From positions 1 to 64,000 of the forward strand of contig NZ_VHIQ01000003.1 of the NCBI RefSeq assembly GCF_006494535.1: a stretch of 64,000 nt of DNA, read 5' to 3'. Numbering within the stretch: position 1 is the stretch's first letter; each line of letters opens with the position of its first letter. The position numbers were made by a program, and so were the translations under genes. This DNA comes from Paucihalobacter ruber. Lineage in GTDB: Bacteria > Bacteroidota > Bacteroidia > Flavobacteriales > Flavobacteriaceae. Below, in pieces: positions 18,381 to 26,762 of the stretch. The notes under the pieces are model-generated. The model was not told the DNA's origin and made no database searches. It was given only the letters and a program-made list of their open reading frames with translations.

Positions 18381-19241
18381 TTAATCTACGGCTTTCAAAC
18401 TTAAATCCATATTGTAAACCGAATGTGTTAAGGCACCGGACGAAATATAATCCACACCACATTCTGCATAGGCTCTTATGGTGTTCTCGTTAATACCGCC
18501 CGACGATTCGGTTTGGCATTTATGACCAATCATCTCAACAGCTTTTTTAGTGTCTTCGTAATTGAAATTGTCTAATAAAATTCGGTGAATGCCGTCATTT
18601 TTTAAAATCTCGGCCACCTCATCCAAATTGCGAGCTTCAACAATGATTTTTAAATTTTTTCGTCGTTCTTTTAAATATTGCTTAGTTTTTTCGATGGCTT
18701 TGGTAATACCACCGGCAAAATCGATATGATTGTCTTTCAACATAATCATATCATACAATCCATAACGGTGATTTTCGCCACCACCAATTCTTACAGCCCA
18801 TTTTTCAATGGTTCTAATGCCCGGTGTGGTTTTTCTGGTATCTAAAATTTTGGTATTAGTGCCGTCCAGCATATCTACATATTGTTTAGTTTTGGTAGCT
18901 ATGGCACTCATGCGCTGCATGGCATTAAGCACCAACCTTTCGGCTTGTAAAATAGATCGCGACGGACCTTCAACATAAAATACAATATCACCGTATTTAA
19001 CAGGCGCGCCGTCTTCAATTAAAGTTGTAACAGTAAAATTAGCGTCCACATAACGAAACACTTTTTTTGCAAATTCAACTCCGGCAATAATACCTTCATC
19101 TTTTACCAACAACTTAGCCTTGCCTATAGCATCGGAAGGAATACAAGCCAACGAACTGTGATCGCCATCTCCAACGTCCTCGCGTATGGCATTAACTATA
19201 ATTAAATGTAACTCATTGTTGAATTCTGCTTCAGAAATCAT
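18381..19241 (-). CDS. nadC: Nicotinate-nucleotide pyrophosphorylase (quinolinate phosphoribosyltransferase)
   Basis: 286 residues. Converts quinolinate and PRPP to nicotinate mononucleotide, CO2 and pyrophosphate in de novo NAD synthesis. Active-site motifs are DTRKTTPG (134-141), GGGENHR (153-159), KDNH (169-172), and the barrel motif LLDNF further on. The ending (SGGINENTIRAYAECGVDYISSGALTHS) is canonical. Full length. No nadA or nadB nearby. Confidence 0.97.
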   Translation of the reverse strand: MISEAEFNNELHLIIVNAIREDVGDGDHSSLACIPSDAIGKAKLLVKDEGIIAGVEFAKKVFRYVDANFTVTTLIEDGAPVKYGDIVFYVEGPSRSILQAERLVLNAMQRMSAIATKTKQYVDMLDGTNTKILDTRKTTPGIRTIEKWAVRIGGGENHRYGLYDMIMLKDNHIDFAGGITKAIEKTKQYLKERRKNLKIIVEARNLDEVAEILKNDGIHRILLDNFNYEDTKKAVEMIGHKCQTESSGGINENTIRAYAECGVDYISSGALTHSVYNMDLSLKAVD

Positions 19242-19333
19242 ATCAACTAAATTTTATGTAAAAGTAACAAATTCAAAATTCACAGACTGCTAACCGGCAG
19301 GTAATTTACTAATTACAAATTCCAATAAAATTG

Positions 19334-19341
19334 TAATTTTG
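19334..19341 (+). promoter_or_regulatory. -7 element of a putative rlmH promoter
   Basis: TAATTTTG matches TAnnTTTG and ends only 5 bp before the rlmH ATG at 19346, which would make the transcript leaderless or nearly so. No clear -33 TTG at the right distance. Confidence 0.4.
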
Positions 19342-19345
19342 CCTA

Positions 19346-19819
19346 ATGACTATTAAACTGATATGCATAGGTAAAACCGACAATAAAGCATTGGAACTTC
19401 TGATGACTGATTACATCAAACGACTCTCTTTTTACACCCGTTTTGAGTTGGAAGTAATTCCTGATTTAAAAAAAGCCAAAAACCTAAGTGAGACCGAACA
19501 AAAGCAAAAAGAAGGAGAGCTAATTTTAAGCAAAATATCAACATCTGATGTATTGATTTTACTTGATGAAAACGGTCAACAATACAGCTCAGAACATTTT
19601 GCCGATTACCTTCAAAAACATATGAATTCGGGAATTAAAAACTTGGTATTTGTAATCGGCGGTCCGTATGGCTTCTCAGAAATGGTGTATCAAAAATGCT
19701 CCGGAAAGGTCTCGCTGTCTAAAATGACCTTTTCCCACCAAATGATTCGTTTGTTTTTTATTGAGCAATTGTACCGCGCTCATACCATTTTAAAAAACGA
19801 ACCTTACCACCACAGATAA
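19346..19819 (+). CDS. rlmH: 23S rRNA (pseudouridine1915-N3)-methyltransferase RlmH
   Basis: 157 residues, the standard RlmH length. SPOUT-fold enzyme that methylates pseudouridine 1915 in helix 69 of 23S rRNA on assembled 70S ribosomes. The knotted SAM site is visible in VFVIGGPYGFSE (about 103-114) and the C-terminal LSKMTFSHQMIRLFFIEQLYRAHTILKNEPYHH is the family signature. The stop codon is embedded in a hairpin (19800-19836). Confidence 0.97.
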   Translation: MTIKLICIGKTDNKALELLMTDYIKRLSFYTRFELEVIPDLKKAKNLSETEQKQKEGELILSKISTSDVLILLDENGQQYSSEHFADYLQKHMNSGIKNLVFVIGGPYGFSEMVYQKCSGKVSLSKMTFSHQMIRLFFIEQLYRAHTILKNEPYHHR

Positions 19820-19836
19820 ACCGTGGTAGTAAGGTT
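19800..19836. terminator. Hairpin overlapping the rlmH stop codon
   Basis: 14-bp stem with one mismatch (AACCTTACCACCAC / GTGGTAGTAAGGTT) around a 9-nt loop. It sits between converging rlmH and hpf and probably ends transcription from both sides, though no clear T-run follows. Its loop side resembles the dispersed palindrome family. Confidence 0.55.
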
Positions 19837-19860
19837 GCGTATTTAAGCGTCTAACTTAAA

Positions 19861-20160
19861 TTAATGTGTTTTAAAGGTTTCTTTGCGTTTTTTTAGTTGT
19901 TTTTCTAAATCACTAATGGTTTCTTTAACGGCTAATTCGTAGTTGCGTTCATTAGAAGTCGCGAAAATACGGGGTCCCGGAAGACTTAATTCCATACTGC
20001 AAATCTTTCCGTTTACATTGTCTTTTACATCTTCTTTAATGGCAACATCCGCACTTATCAACCACTCGTATTTTTTAGTTAATTTTTGTAGACGTTTTTC
20101 AATAAAAGCATCTAAACTTTCACTGCGGTCTAATTGAACATATTGAATGATTACTGTCAT
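19861..20160 (-). CDS. hpf: Ribosome hibernation-promoting factor, short HPF/RaiA type
   Basis: 99 residues; the short form without the C-terminal dimerisation domain. The N-terminal beta strand (TVIIQYVQLDRSESLDAFIEKRLQKL), the DVKDNVNGKICSMELSLPGP segment and the C-terminal helix (LAVKETISDLEKQLKKRKE) fit the family, which binds the 30S subunit between the A and P sites in stationary phase. Stands alone with its own -7 element about 25 bp upstream. Confidence 0.9.
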   Translation of the reverse strand: MTVIIQYVQLDRSESLDAFIEKRLQKLTKKYEWLISADVAIKEDVKDNVNGKICSMELSLPGPRIFATSNERNYELAVKETISDLEKQLKKRKETFKTH

Positions 20161-20185
20161 GTATCTTAATTTTTCTTGATTTACT

Positions 20186-20193
20186 CAAATATA
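20186..20193 (-). promoter_or_regulatory. -7 element of a putative hpf promoter
   Basis: TATATTTG on the minus strand, 26 bp upstream of the hpf ATG; no good -33 box. Confidence 0.4.
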
Positions 20194-20241
20194 ATCAATA
20201 AAAAACAAAGGCTATATGACTAACATCATTTGCGGTATTTT

Positions 20242-21624
20242 TTAAATGGGTAAAAAGGAAATAATAGCCACTTGTAAAATAAAAAACACAACTACTGGTA
20301 GTACCAGATACCCCATAACATCACGTGCTTGCAGGTTTATACCGGCACCCATAATTGGCAAAACCAGTAATAAATAAAAAGGCTGAATCATGTTGCTTAA
20401 ACTTTCGCCGTAGGCAACAGACATAGATGCTTTGGCTACCATAGCATCTATTTCGGATTGAGACAAGCCAGTACCAATTTCTTTGACCGCTTCGATAATA
20501 CTCGGACCAATAACAGCAAATTCGCCGCCTGCTGAAGGAATGGCAAAGTTTACAAATCCGCCGGTTACATATGCAAAAAACGGATAGGTATCCATAGTAG
20601 CAACTGAAGCTAAAACCTTCGCCGTAGCTTCACCCAATCCTGTGTATAACATAATGCCCATAATGCCAGCGTAAAAGGGATATTGAAATAAAATTCCTGA
20701 GACGTTACTACTGGCGTGTTTCATCGAAATAACGTACCGCATAGGCGTTTGATGAAAGGCCATTCCCAACATTAAAAAAATGAAAATCATGATATTGAAA
20801 TTCAAATCTAATCCTCTCGTGCTAAAATGATATCCAATATAAATGAGACCCATCAAAACTACCACCCACTGAATGATACGACTATTGTTAAGTTTGTCTG
20901 ATATCGCTTTAAAGGGTAGTTTTAAAGCTTCGGCCTCGGTTTTTATTGAATTGTTTTGTTGATTATTAACTGACTTCAGTTCTAAAGTTGACTTTTTAGG
21001 TTTTAGTAATAACATTAATAGCGGTGCGCCAATTACCATGAGTGCCATCATAGCCAGATTCATCACTGATCCCAATGTATAAGTAGTTGGAATTAAATTT
21101 TCAAGAATACCTTTGGAAATCAAATAATTATTTTCTGTATTTAATAACAAGGGAATAGAACTCGACAAACCCAAAACCCAACTATTCATTGAAAAATATA
21201 CACAGGCTACCAAATACGGATAGTGAATTCCATTAACCCGAAGCGCCAAAGCCCGAGCTAAAAAACAGGTAATAACTATCCAACCAAAACTTATCATTGA
21301 CAATAACATACCTGTCATTACTACAAAAAAGTAAACTTGCGCCGGTGTTTTAATATACCTTGCCAGATAATCCACACCCTTGCCAATAATTGGTGATAAG
21401 GCAATACTGTAGCCGGTAATAATGATTAAAACTATTTGCATACCAAACTCCAGCAAATCAAAAAAACCGCCATACCAGGCTTTAATAATATCTATGGGTT
21501 GACTGTCCATAAAAAAATAGGCCCCTAAAACAGTTACCAGTGTAAGCAACAAGGCAAATACAAAGGCATCGGGCATAAACTTGATGAATAGTTTGGTAAA
21601 CTGATCTCCTATTTTTGAAATCAT
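20242..21624 (-). CDS. AtoE-type short-chain fatty acid transporter
   Basis: 460 residues with about 10-12 hydrophobic segments. The family features MPDAFVFALLLTLVT at the N-terminus, the FVNFAIPSAGGEFAVIGPSI motif and the YGESLSNMIQPFYLL motif are all present. AtoE-like proteins take up short-chain fatty acids such as acetoacetate or butyrate in proteobacteria. Substrate here is not shown by the sequence, and no acetoacetate or butyrate genes lie nearby. Confidence 0.85.
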   Translation of the reverse strand: MISKIGDQFTKLFIKFMPDAFVFALLLTLVTVLGAYFFMDSQPIDIIKAWYGGFFDLLEFGMQIVLIIITGYSIALSPIIGKGVDYLARYIKTPAQVYFFVVMTGMLLSMISFGWIVITCFLARALALRVNGIHYPYLVACVYFSMNSWVLGLSSSIPLLLNTENNYLISKGILENLIPTTYTLGSVMNLAMMALMVIGAPLLMLLLKPKKSTLELKSVNNQQNNSIKTEAEALKLPFKAISDKLNNSRIIQWVVVLMGLIYIGYHFSTRGLDLNFNIMIFIFLMLGMAFHQTPMRYVISMKHASSNVSGILFQYPFYAGIMGIMLYTGLGEATAKVLASVATMDTYPFFAYVTGGFVNFAIPSAGGEFAVIGPSIIEAVKEIGTGLSQSEIDAMVAKASMSVAYGESLSNMIQPFYLLLVLPIMGAGINLQARDVMGYLVLPVVVFFILQVAIISFLPI

Positions 21625-21729
21625 ATAACAGTAATTTTAATGATTGCTTATTGGCTTATTAAAAAAGAAAACTTAGTACTATAAAGTTAATATTAGTTAT
21701 TTTTAAGTCCGATTTTTGATAACATTTTT

Positions 21730-22314
21730 ATGATACAAATAGTTTTCGCTTCCAACAATTTAAACAAACTGAAGGAAGTTCAATCAATGCTTCCAACGAA
21801 TATACATATTTTGAGTTTAAATGACATTGGTTGTAATGAAGACATCCCTGAAACCCAGCCTAGCATTAAAGGCAACGCCATTCAAAAAGCACAATACATA
21901 GAAGACCATTACGGCTACGATTGTTTTGCTGACGATACAGGCTTAGAGGTTGAAGCGCTTAACAATGAACCAGGCGTTTACTCGGCCAGATACGCCGGAG
22001 AACAACGCAATAATGAAGATAATATAAATTTACTTCTTAAAAATTTAGAAAATCAAAGCAACAGACAAGCCCAGTTTAAAACGGTTATTGCCTTACACTA
22101 TAACAACCAGGTACATACCTTCACAGGAATTTGCAAAGGCAACATCACTTTAGAAAAACAAGGTCATAAAGGCTTTGGATACGACCCGATTTTTAAACCG
22201 TTAGAATCAAACCAAACCTTTGCCGAAATGTCTCTTCAAGAAAAAAATCGCATTGGCCACAGGGGAAATGCTATTAGGCAATTGGTTGATTTTTTTAATA
22301 AGTTAGATGTTTAG
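21730..22314 (+). CDS. rdgB: Non-canonical purine NTP pyrophosphatase (RdgB/HAM1 family)
   Basis: 194 residues. Hydrolyses dITP, ITP and XTP to monophosphates, keeping deaminated purines out of DNA and RNA. Seen: N-terminal FASNNLNKLKEV substrate motif (6-17), DDTGLEVEALNNEPGVYSARYAG (the metal-binding Asp region, about 68-90), GFGYDPIF and the C-terminal EMSLQEKNRIGHRGNAI. Full length. Divergent from the AtoE-type transporter gene. Confidence 0.96.
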   Translation: MIQIVFASNNLNKLKEVQSMLPTNIHILSLNDIGCNEDIPETQPSIKGNAIQKAQYIEDHYGYDCFADDTGLEVEALNNEPGVYSARYAGEQRNNEDNINLLLKNLENQSNRQAQFKTVIALHYNNQVHTFTGICKGNITLEKQGHKGFGYDPIFKPLESNQTFAEMSLQEKNRIGHRGNAIRQLVDFFNKLDV

Positions 22315-22351
22315 TCTAGTTCTTATCTCATAAAAAGCGGTTATATAAACA

Positions 22352-22372
22352 CACGGTTTCAACCGTGGGTTC
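22352..22372. repeat. Second copy of the REP-like palindrome
   Basis: CACGGTT-TC-AACCGTG followed by GGGTT, closely related to the palindrome at 5874-5897. It lies 38 bp after rdgB and could also serve as a weak terminator. Confidence 0.6.
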
Positions 22373-22461
22373 CAAAAATAATTTCACTTCAGCTTATAAT
22401 ATTTTAATAAACAACGTTTTAACATTACTACACTCAAAATAGGAAATCTCAATTATTATCG

Positions 22462-22469
22462 TACCTTTG
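22462..22469 (+). promoter_or_regulatory. -7 element of a putative promoter for the DEAD-box helicase gene
   Basis: TACCTTTG fits TAnnTTTG. If used, transcription starts near 22476 and leaves a leader of about 107 nt containing a small CCTCA-GGG-TGAGG hairpin (22482-22494). Confidence 0.5.
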
Positions 22470-22582
22470 CCGCTTAAAATTCCTCAGGGTGAGGATGTGT
22501 TACAAGAAGTTGAGGTTTAAGTATGTCGATTTGCTTCTAAGTGGCACAAAACGTTAGACAATCGAATACTTATTACTTTAGA

Positions 22583-24364
22583 ATGAACACATTCCACGAA
22601 TTAGGTCTTAACCAAGACCTTTTAAATGCCATTACCGATTTAGGATTTAACACGCCTAGCGAAGTTCAAATCAAAACCATTCCTGTTTTACTCGAGCAAG
22701 ATACCGACTTAGTAGCCTTGGCCCAGACAGGTACAGGTAAAACCGCAGCTTTCGGTTTCCCGATGTTGCAAAAAATAAACATCAACAGTCGTAGCACCCA
22801 AGGTTTGATTTTATCGCCAACGCGAGAACTTTGCATGCAAATTACCAACGAACTTAAGCTTTACGGTAAATATTGCAATGGTTTAAATGTAGTAGCTATC
22901 TATGGTGGCGCCAGTATTACAGACCAAGCACGCGATGTAAAACGCGGTGCACAAATCATTGTAGCAACACCCGGCCGTATGAAAGATATGATTAACCGAA
23001 ACCTGGTTGACATTTCCCAAATAGAATATGCCGTTTTAGACGAGGCCGACGAAATGCTAAATATGGGCTTCTACGAAGACATTACCGATATTTTATCGCA
23101 CACACCTAAAGAAAAAAATACCTGGTTGTTTTCGGCTACCATGCCACAAGAAGTGTCTACCATCGCTAAAAAATTTATGAAACAGCCCGTTGAAGTTACT
23201 GTTGGCGCAAAAAACGTTGGTAGCGAGCAAGTATCTCACGAATACTATATGGTTGGTGGTCGTGACCGTTATGCCGGATTAAAAAGATTGGCCGATGCCA
23301 ATCCTGATATTTTTTCGGTGGTATTTTGCCGAACTAAAAGCGACACCCAAAGAGTGGCAGAAAAATTGATTGAAGACGGTTACAATGCCGGTGCTTTACA
23401 TGGCGATTTAAGTCAGAATCAGCGCGACATGGTCATGAAAGCCTTTAGAGCAAAACAAATACAAATGCTGGTAGCTACCGATGTAGCTGCACGCGGGATT
23501 GACGTTGAAGATATTACACACGTTATTAATTACCAGCTTCCCGACGAAATTGAAACCTATACGCACCGTTCTGGAAGAACCGGTCGTGCCGGAAAAACCG
23601 GTATTTCTATGGTCATCATTACCAAAAGCGAAATACGTAAAATCAAGGCTATTGAGCGCATCATTAAAAAACAATTCGTTCACAAACAAATACCTAACGG
23701 ATTAGATATTTGCCAAGTTCAATTAATGTCTTTGGCGCATAAAATTCACAATACCGAAATTAACCACGCTATAGACGACCACATTGAGGAAATCAACACC
23801 TTGTTTGCAGATACTAGCAAAGACGAACTTATTAAAAAATTCTTCTCGGTGGAGTTTACCCGTTTCTATAACTATTACAGAAACTCTAAAGACCTTAATG
23901 CCGCTGATAGCGGAAAGCACAGTGATAGCGGTGATTATACACCATCAGAAAATGCCGTTAGATATTTTATTAATGTAGGTAGGAAAGACGGTTACGACTG
24001 GATGAGCTTGAAAGATTTCTTAAAAGCTGTCCTGGATTTGGGCCGAGATGATGTGTTTAAAGTTGAAGTGAAAGAAACCTTTTCGTTTTTTAGCACTGAT
24101 GCCGAGCACATGCCGAAAGTGGTTGAATTCTTCACAGATTTTAAACACAACGGCCGTTATGTAAATGTTGAAATTTCAACAGATAAAGGCAGAAAAGAAA
24201 AAAGTCGCGGTAGTAAATTTTCTGGAAAGCGAAGAAGTAGCGATTTTGAAAGTCAGCCATCAGGTAATTTTAAACGCAGCGGTGGCGATAAAGGCAAAAA
24301 AACCAAATCGTTTGGCAAGTTTGACGGTGCTGTTTCCAGACCCAGAAAATCAAGACGTAAGTAG
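22583..24364 (+). CDS. deaD: DEAD-box ATP-dependent RNA helicase with C-terminal DbpA-like RNA-binding domain
   Basis: 593 residues from the ATG at 22583 (MNTFHELGLNQDLL), preferred over an upstream GTG at 22541 whose 14 extra residues resemble no helicase N-terminus. Motifs in order: Q motif (GFNTPSEVQIKTIP), AQTGTGKT (about 48-55), PTREL, ATPGR, DEAD (near 153), SAT, and HRSGRTGRAG. A DbpA/CsdA RNA-binding domain follows at about 456-530 (RYFINVGRKDGYDW), then a Lys/Arg/Ser/Gly-rich tail. Likely unwinds rRNA or mRNA during ribosome assembly and cold adaptation. Specific role not shown. Confidence 0.92.
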   Translation: MNTFHELGLNQDLLNAITDLGFNTPSEVQIKTIPVLLEQDTDLVALAQTGTGKTAAFGFPMLQKININSRSTQGLILSPTRELCMQITNELKLYGKYCNGLNVVAIYGGASITDQARDVKRGAQIIVATPGRMKDMINRNLVDISQIEYAVLDEADEMLNMGFYEDITDILSHTPKEKNTWLFSATMPQEVSTIAKKFMKQPVEVTVGAKNVGSEQVSHEYYMVGGRDRYAGLKRLADANPDIFSVVFCRTKSDTQRVAEKLIEDGYNAGALHGDLSQNQRDMVMKAFRAKQIQMLVATDVAARGIDVEDITHVINYQLPDEIETYTHRSGRTGRAGKTGISMVIITKSEIRKIKAIERIIKKQFVHKQIPNGLDICQVQLMSLAHKIHNTEINHAIDDHIEEINTLFADTSKDELIKKFFSVEFTRFYNYYRNSKDLNAADSGKHSDSGDYTPSENAVRYFINVGRKDGYDWMSLKDFLKAVLDLGRDDVFKVEVKETFSFFSTDAEHMPKVVEFFTDFKHNGRYVNVEISTDKGRKEKSRGSKFSGKRRSSDFESQPSGNFKRSGGDKGKKTKSFGKFDGAVSRPRKSRRK

Positions 24365-24529
24365 CAGAGTATTGTTAATTTAAAGTCAAATGATAAGGCT
24401 AAGCATAAGGATTTACTTATTATTCTTAACTTTGTCTTATAATGATGTGGTGTAAGTTAGTCTCAAATTGAATTCCGCTTTAATTTTTTTTGGTTCACTT
24501 TTTGCTCATCAAGTTGATAAAACTAATAC

Positions 24530-25309
24530 ATGAGGATTGTTTTAACCGCTTTACTGGTATTTTTTACGCTGCATTTTGGCTTTGGTCAGGAACCTGAAAA
24601 AATTCACGGTACCATTGTTAATGGTTCAAACGACCAACCACTTGAAAATGTAAACATTGTTAACTTAAATCAGGTGATTGGTACCTCAACCGACGAGAAA
24701 GGCTATTTTGAAATTAAAGCCGAAGTGAACGATACCTTACATCTCTCCTATCTCGGTTTTAAATCGATTAGAATTCGTGTTACCAACGACTGGTTTAAAT
24801 ACGGCTCTACCACCATTAAAATGACGGAGCTGGCTTTGGCACTTGAAGAAGTTGTGGTATTTCAAAATAAACTTACCGGATTTTTAGAAGTCGATATCAA
24901 ACAAATTCCGTTGAGATCTAATAACCGATTTAGCGTTTCGGGCCTACCTAATCAAGGATATGAAGCCGGTTCGCGTGGCAGTGGCGTTAACAAGGTGTTG
25001 AGTTCTATACTCAATCCCGCCGATTTACTTTACAATATGTTTGGCAGTAAACCCAAAGAAATGGCCAAACTCAGGAAAATGAAGGAAGACGACCAGATTA
25101 GAAACGTCCTGGCAAGCAGATTCGACCGGGAAATGCTCATGGCACTGCTCAACGTTGATAAGTTTGATTTAGATGAAATGGTAAGCCAATGCAACTATTC
25201 TAAAGATTTTATCATGACTGCCAACGATTTACAAATATTAGACGCCATTAGCGAATGTTACGAAGAATATAAGGTACTGAGCCGAAACAAAAAAGGCAAG
25301 TCTAACTAA
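24530..25309 (+). CDS. Carboxypeptidase-like regulatory domain protein, exported
   Basis: 259 residues. Signal peptide at residues 1-19 (LTALLVFFTLHFGFGQ). A CarboxypepD_reg-like beta-sandwich at about 23-105 (GTIVNGSNDQPLENVNIVNLNQVIGTSTD, GYFEIKA..DTLHLSYLGFK) resembles the N-terminal extension of SusC-type TonB-dependent receptors but is not followed by a plug or barrel. The C-terminal half is of unknown fold. Probably periplasmic or envelope-associated. It overlaps the converging trmH gene by 8 bp. Confidence 0.8.
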   Translation: MRIVLTALLVFFTLHFGFGQEPEKIHGTIVNGSNDQPLENVNIVNLNQVIGTSTDEKGYFEIKAEVNDTLHLSYLGFKSIRIRVTNDWFKYGSTTIKMTELALALEEVVVFQNKLTGFLEVDIKQIPLRSNNRFSVSGLPNQGYEAGSRGSGVNKVLSSILNPADLLYNMFGSKPKEMAKLRKMKEDDQIRNVLASRFDREMLMALLNVDKFDLDEMVSQCNYSKDFIMTANDLQILDAISECYEEYKVLSRNKKGKSN

Positions 25310-25964
25310 CCTTGTCGTCGTAGTATCTGGCTACAATCTTGTCGAAATCTTTCACGGTTTTTTTAATCCATTTTAAGTATTGTTCGTTTATTTCATCTTT
25401 AGAAAATTGCCAGTTTAGATCACTGTTTCTCAACCTTGAAGTAACGTCTTGTAAAATAATGGCGGCTGATACTGATATATTTAAACTTTCGGTAAAACCA
25501 ATCATTGGAATCTTTAAAAAACAGTCAGCTTGTTGCAAAACAGTTTCACTCAAGCCTTCAGTTTCCCTTCCGAAGAAAAAACACGACTTTTTGGTGACAT
25601 CAAAATCACTTAATAAAACATCGTTGTTATGCGGCGTCGTGGCAACAATCTGGTATTGTTGTTTTCTTAATTCTTTGATACAATCTTCAACTTTATGATA
25701 CCTGTGCACATCAACCCATTTTTGTGCGCCCATGGCAATTTCTCTGTCTATTCGTTTAAGATTGCGTTCTTCAATAACATGTAAATCTTGCACCCCAAAC
25801 ACATCGCAACTGCGCATTACAGCGCTTGTATTATGAAGTTGGTAAACATCTTCAACCGCAACACAAAAATGTCTGGTTCGTTGAGATAATATGGCTTCTA
25901 TCCTATTTTGCCGTTCCGGCGTTATAAAGGTTTTGAGATATTCTAAAAGTTTTAAATCGGTCAT
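25302..25964 (-). CDS. trmH: TrmH/SpoU-family tRNA 2'-O-methyltransferase
   Basis: 220 residues. SPOUT methyltransferase with the three SpoU motifs: motif 1 around N45-R51 (HNTSAVMRSCDVFG), motif 2 FFGRETEGLS (130-139) and motif 3 IPMIGFTESLNISVSAAI (152-169). The family modifies guanosine 18 in the tRNA D-loop; length and N-terminal TPERQNRIEAILSQRT favour TrmH over rRNA-modifying RlmB, which carries an extra L30e-like domain. Confidence 0.9.
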   Translation of the reverse strand: MTDLKLLEYLKTFITPERQNRIEAILSQRTRHFCVAVEDVYQLHNTSAVMRSCDVFGVQDLHVIEERNLKRIDREIAMGAQKWVDVHRYHKVEDCIKELRKQQYQIVATTPHNNDVLLSDFDVTKKSCFFFGRETEGLSETVLQQADCFLKIPMIGFTESLNISVSAAIILQDVTSRLRNSDLNWQFSKDEINEQYLKWIKKTVKDFDKIVARYYDDKVS

Positions 25965-26033
25965 GTTTTCAAAGATAAATCAATTCTGTATTTTTAACCA
26001 ATGAAGCAGTCGCTCAAACTAAATTAATTTAAA

Positions 26034-26708
26034 ATGAAACATCTGGTAGTTTTAACCGGGGCCGGAATGAGTGCCGAAAGCGGTATCAAAACCTTTAGAG
26101 ATGCCGATGGCTTATGGGAAGGCCACGATGTTATGGAAGTGGCTTCGCCTCAAGGTTTTGCTAATAATCCAAAACTTGTTTTAGACTTTTACAACCAAAG
26201 ACGAAAGCAATTGTTTGAAGTCATACCTAATTATGCACACAAAGCGCTGGCCGAACTAGAACAACACTACAAGGTAAGTATTATCACACAAAATGTAGAC
26301 GATTTACACGAACGCGCCGGCAGCAGCAAGATTATTCATCTTCACGGCGAATTACTAAAAGCCAGAAGTATATTCGATACTGATATCATTTATGATTGTA
26401 ACGACGATATAAAATTAGGCGATTTGTGCCCTAGAGGTTATCAGCTAAGACCACACATTGTATGGTTTGGTGAAGAAGTTCCAATGATTGAAACCGCTAT
26501 GGAAATTTGCGCAACGGCCCATATACTGCTAATCATAGGCACCTCAATGCAAGTGTATCCGGCAGCCGGATTATTGCATTATGCGCCGCCAGATATACCT
26601 GTTTATTTTATTGACCCCAAACCTGCGATTACACCCAAAAAACACTTAACAGTTGTTTCTAAAACCGCTACAGAAGGCATCAAAGATTTATTGAAAATTC
26701 TAACTTAA
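26034..26708 (+). CDS. cobB: Sir2-family NAD-dependent protein deacylase
   Basis: 224 residues. NAD-binding GAGMSAESGI (9-18), TQNVDDLHERAG (85-96), catalytic His104 (HLHGE), and the class III pair Y53/R56 (FYNQRR) that favours succinyl- or malonyl-lysine removal as well as deacetylation. The zinc module lacks the usual paired CxxC: only C122 and C132 remain in that region. Stands between trmH (divergent) and a receptor gene downstream. Confidence 0.92.
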   Translation: MKHLVVLTGAGMSAESGIKTFRDADGLWEGHDVMEVASPQGFANNPKLVLDFYNQRRKQLFEVIPNYAHKALAELEQHYKVSIITQNVDDLHERAGSSKIIHLHGELLKARSIFDTDIIYDCNDDIKLGDLCPRGYQLRPHIVWFGEEVPMIETAMEICATAHILLIIGTSMQVYPAAGLLHYAPPDIPVYFIDPKPAITPKKHLTVVSKTATEGIKDLLKILT

Positions 26709-26762
26709 CTTTTAGACTTAACCAACCCGAATAAGCTATTTTTACAGAAAAATACAGGCAAC

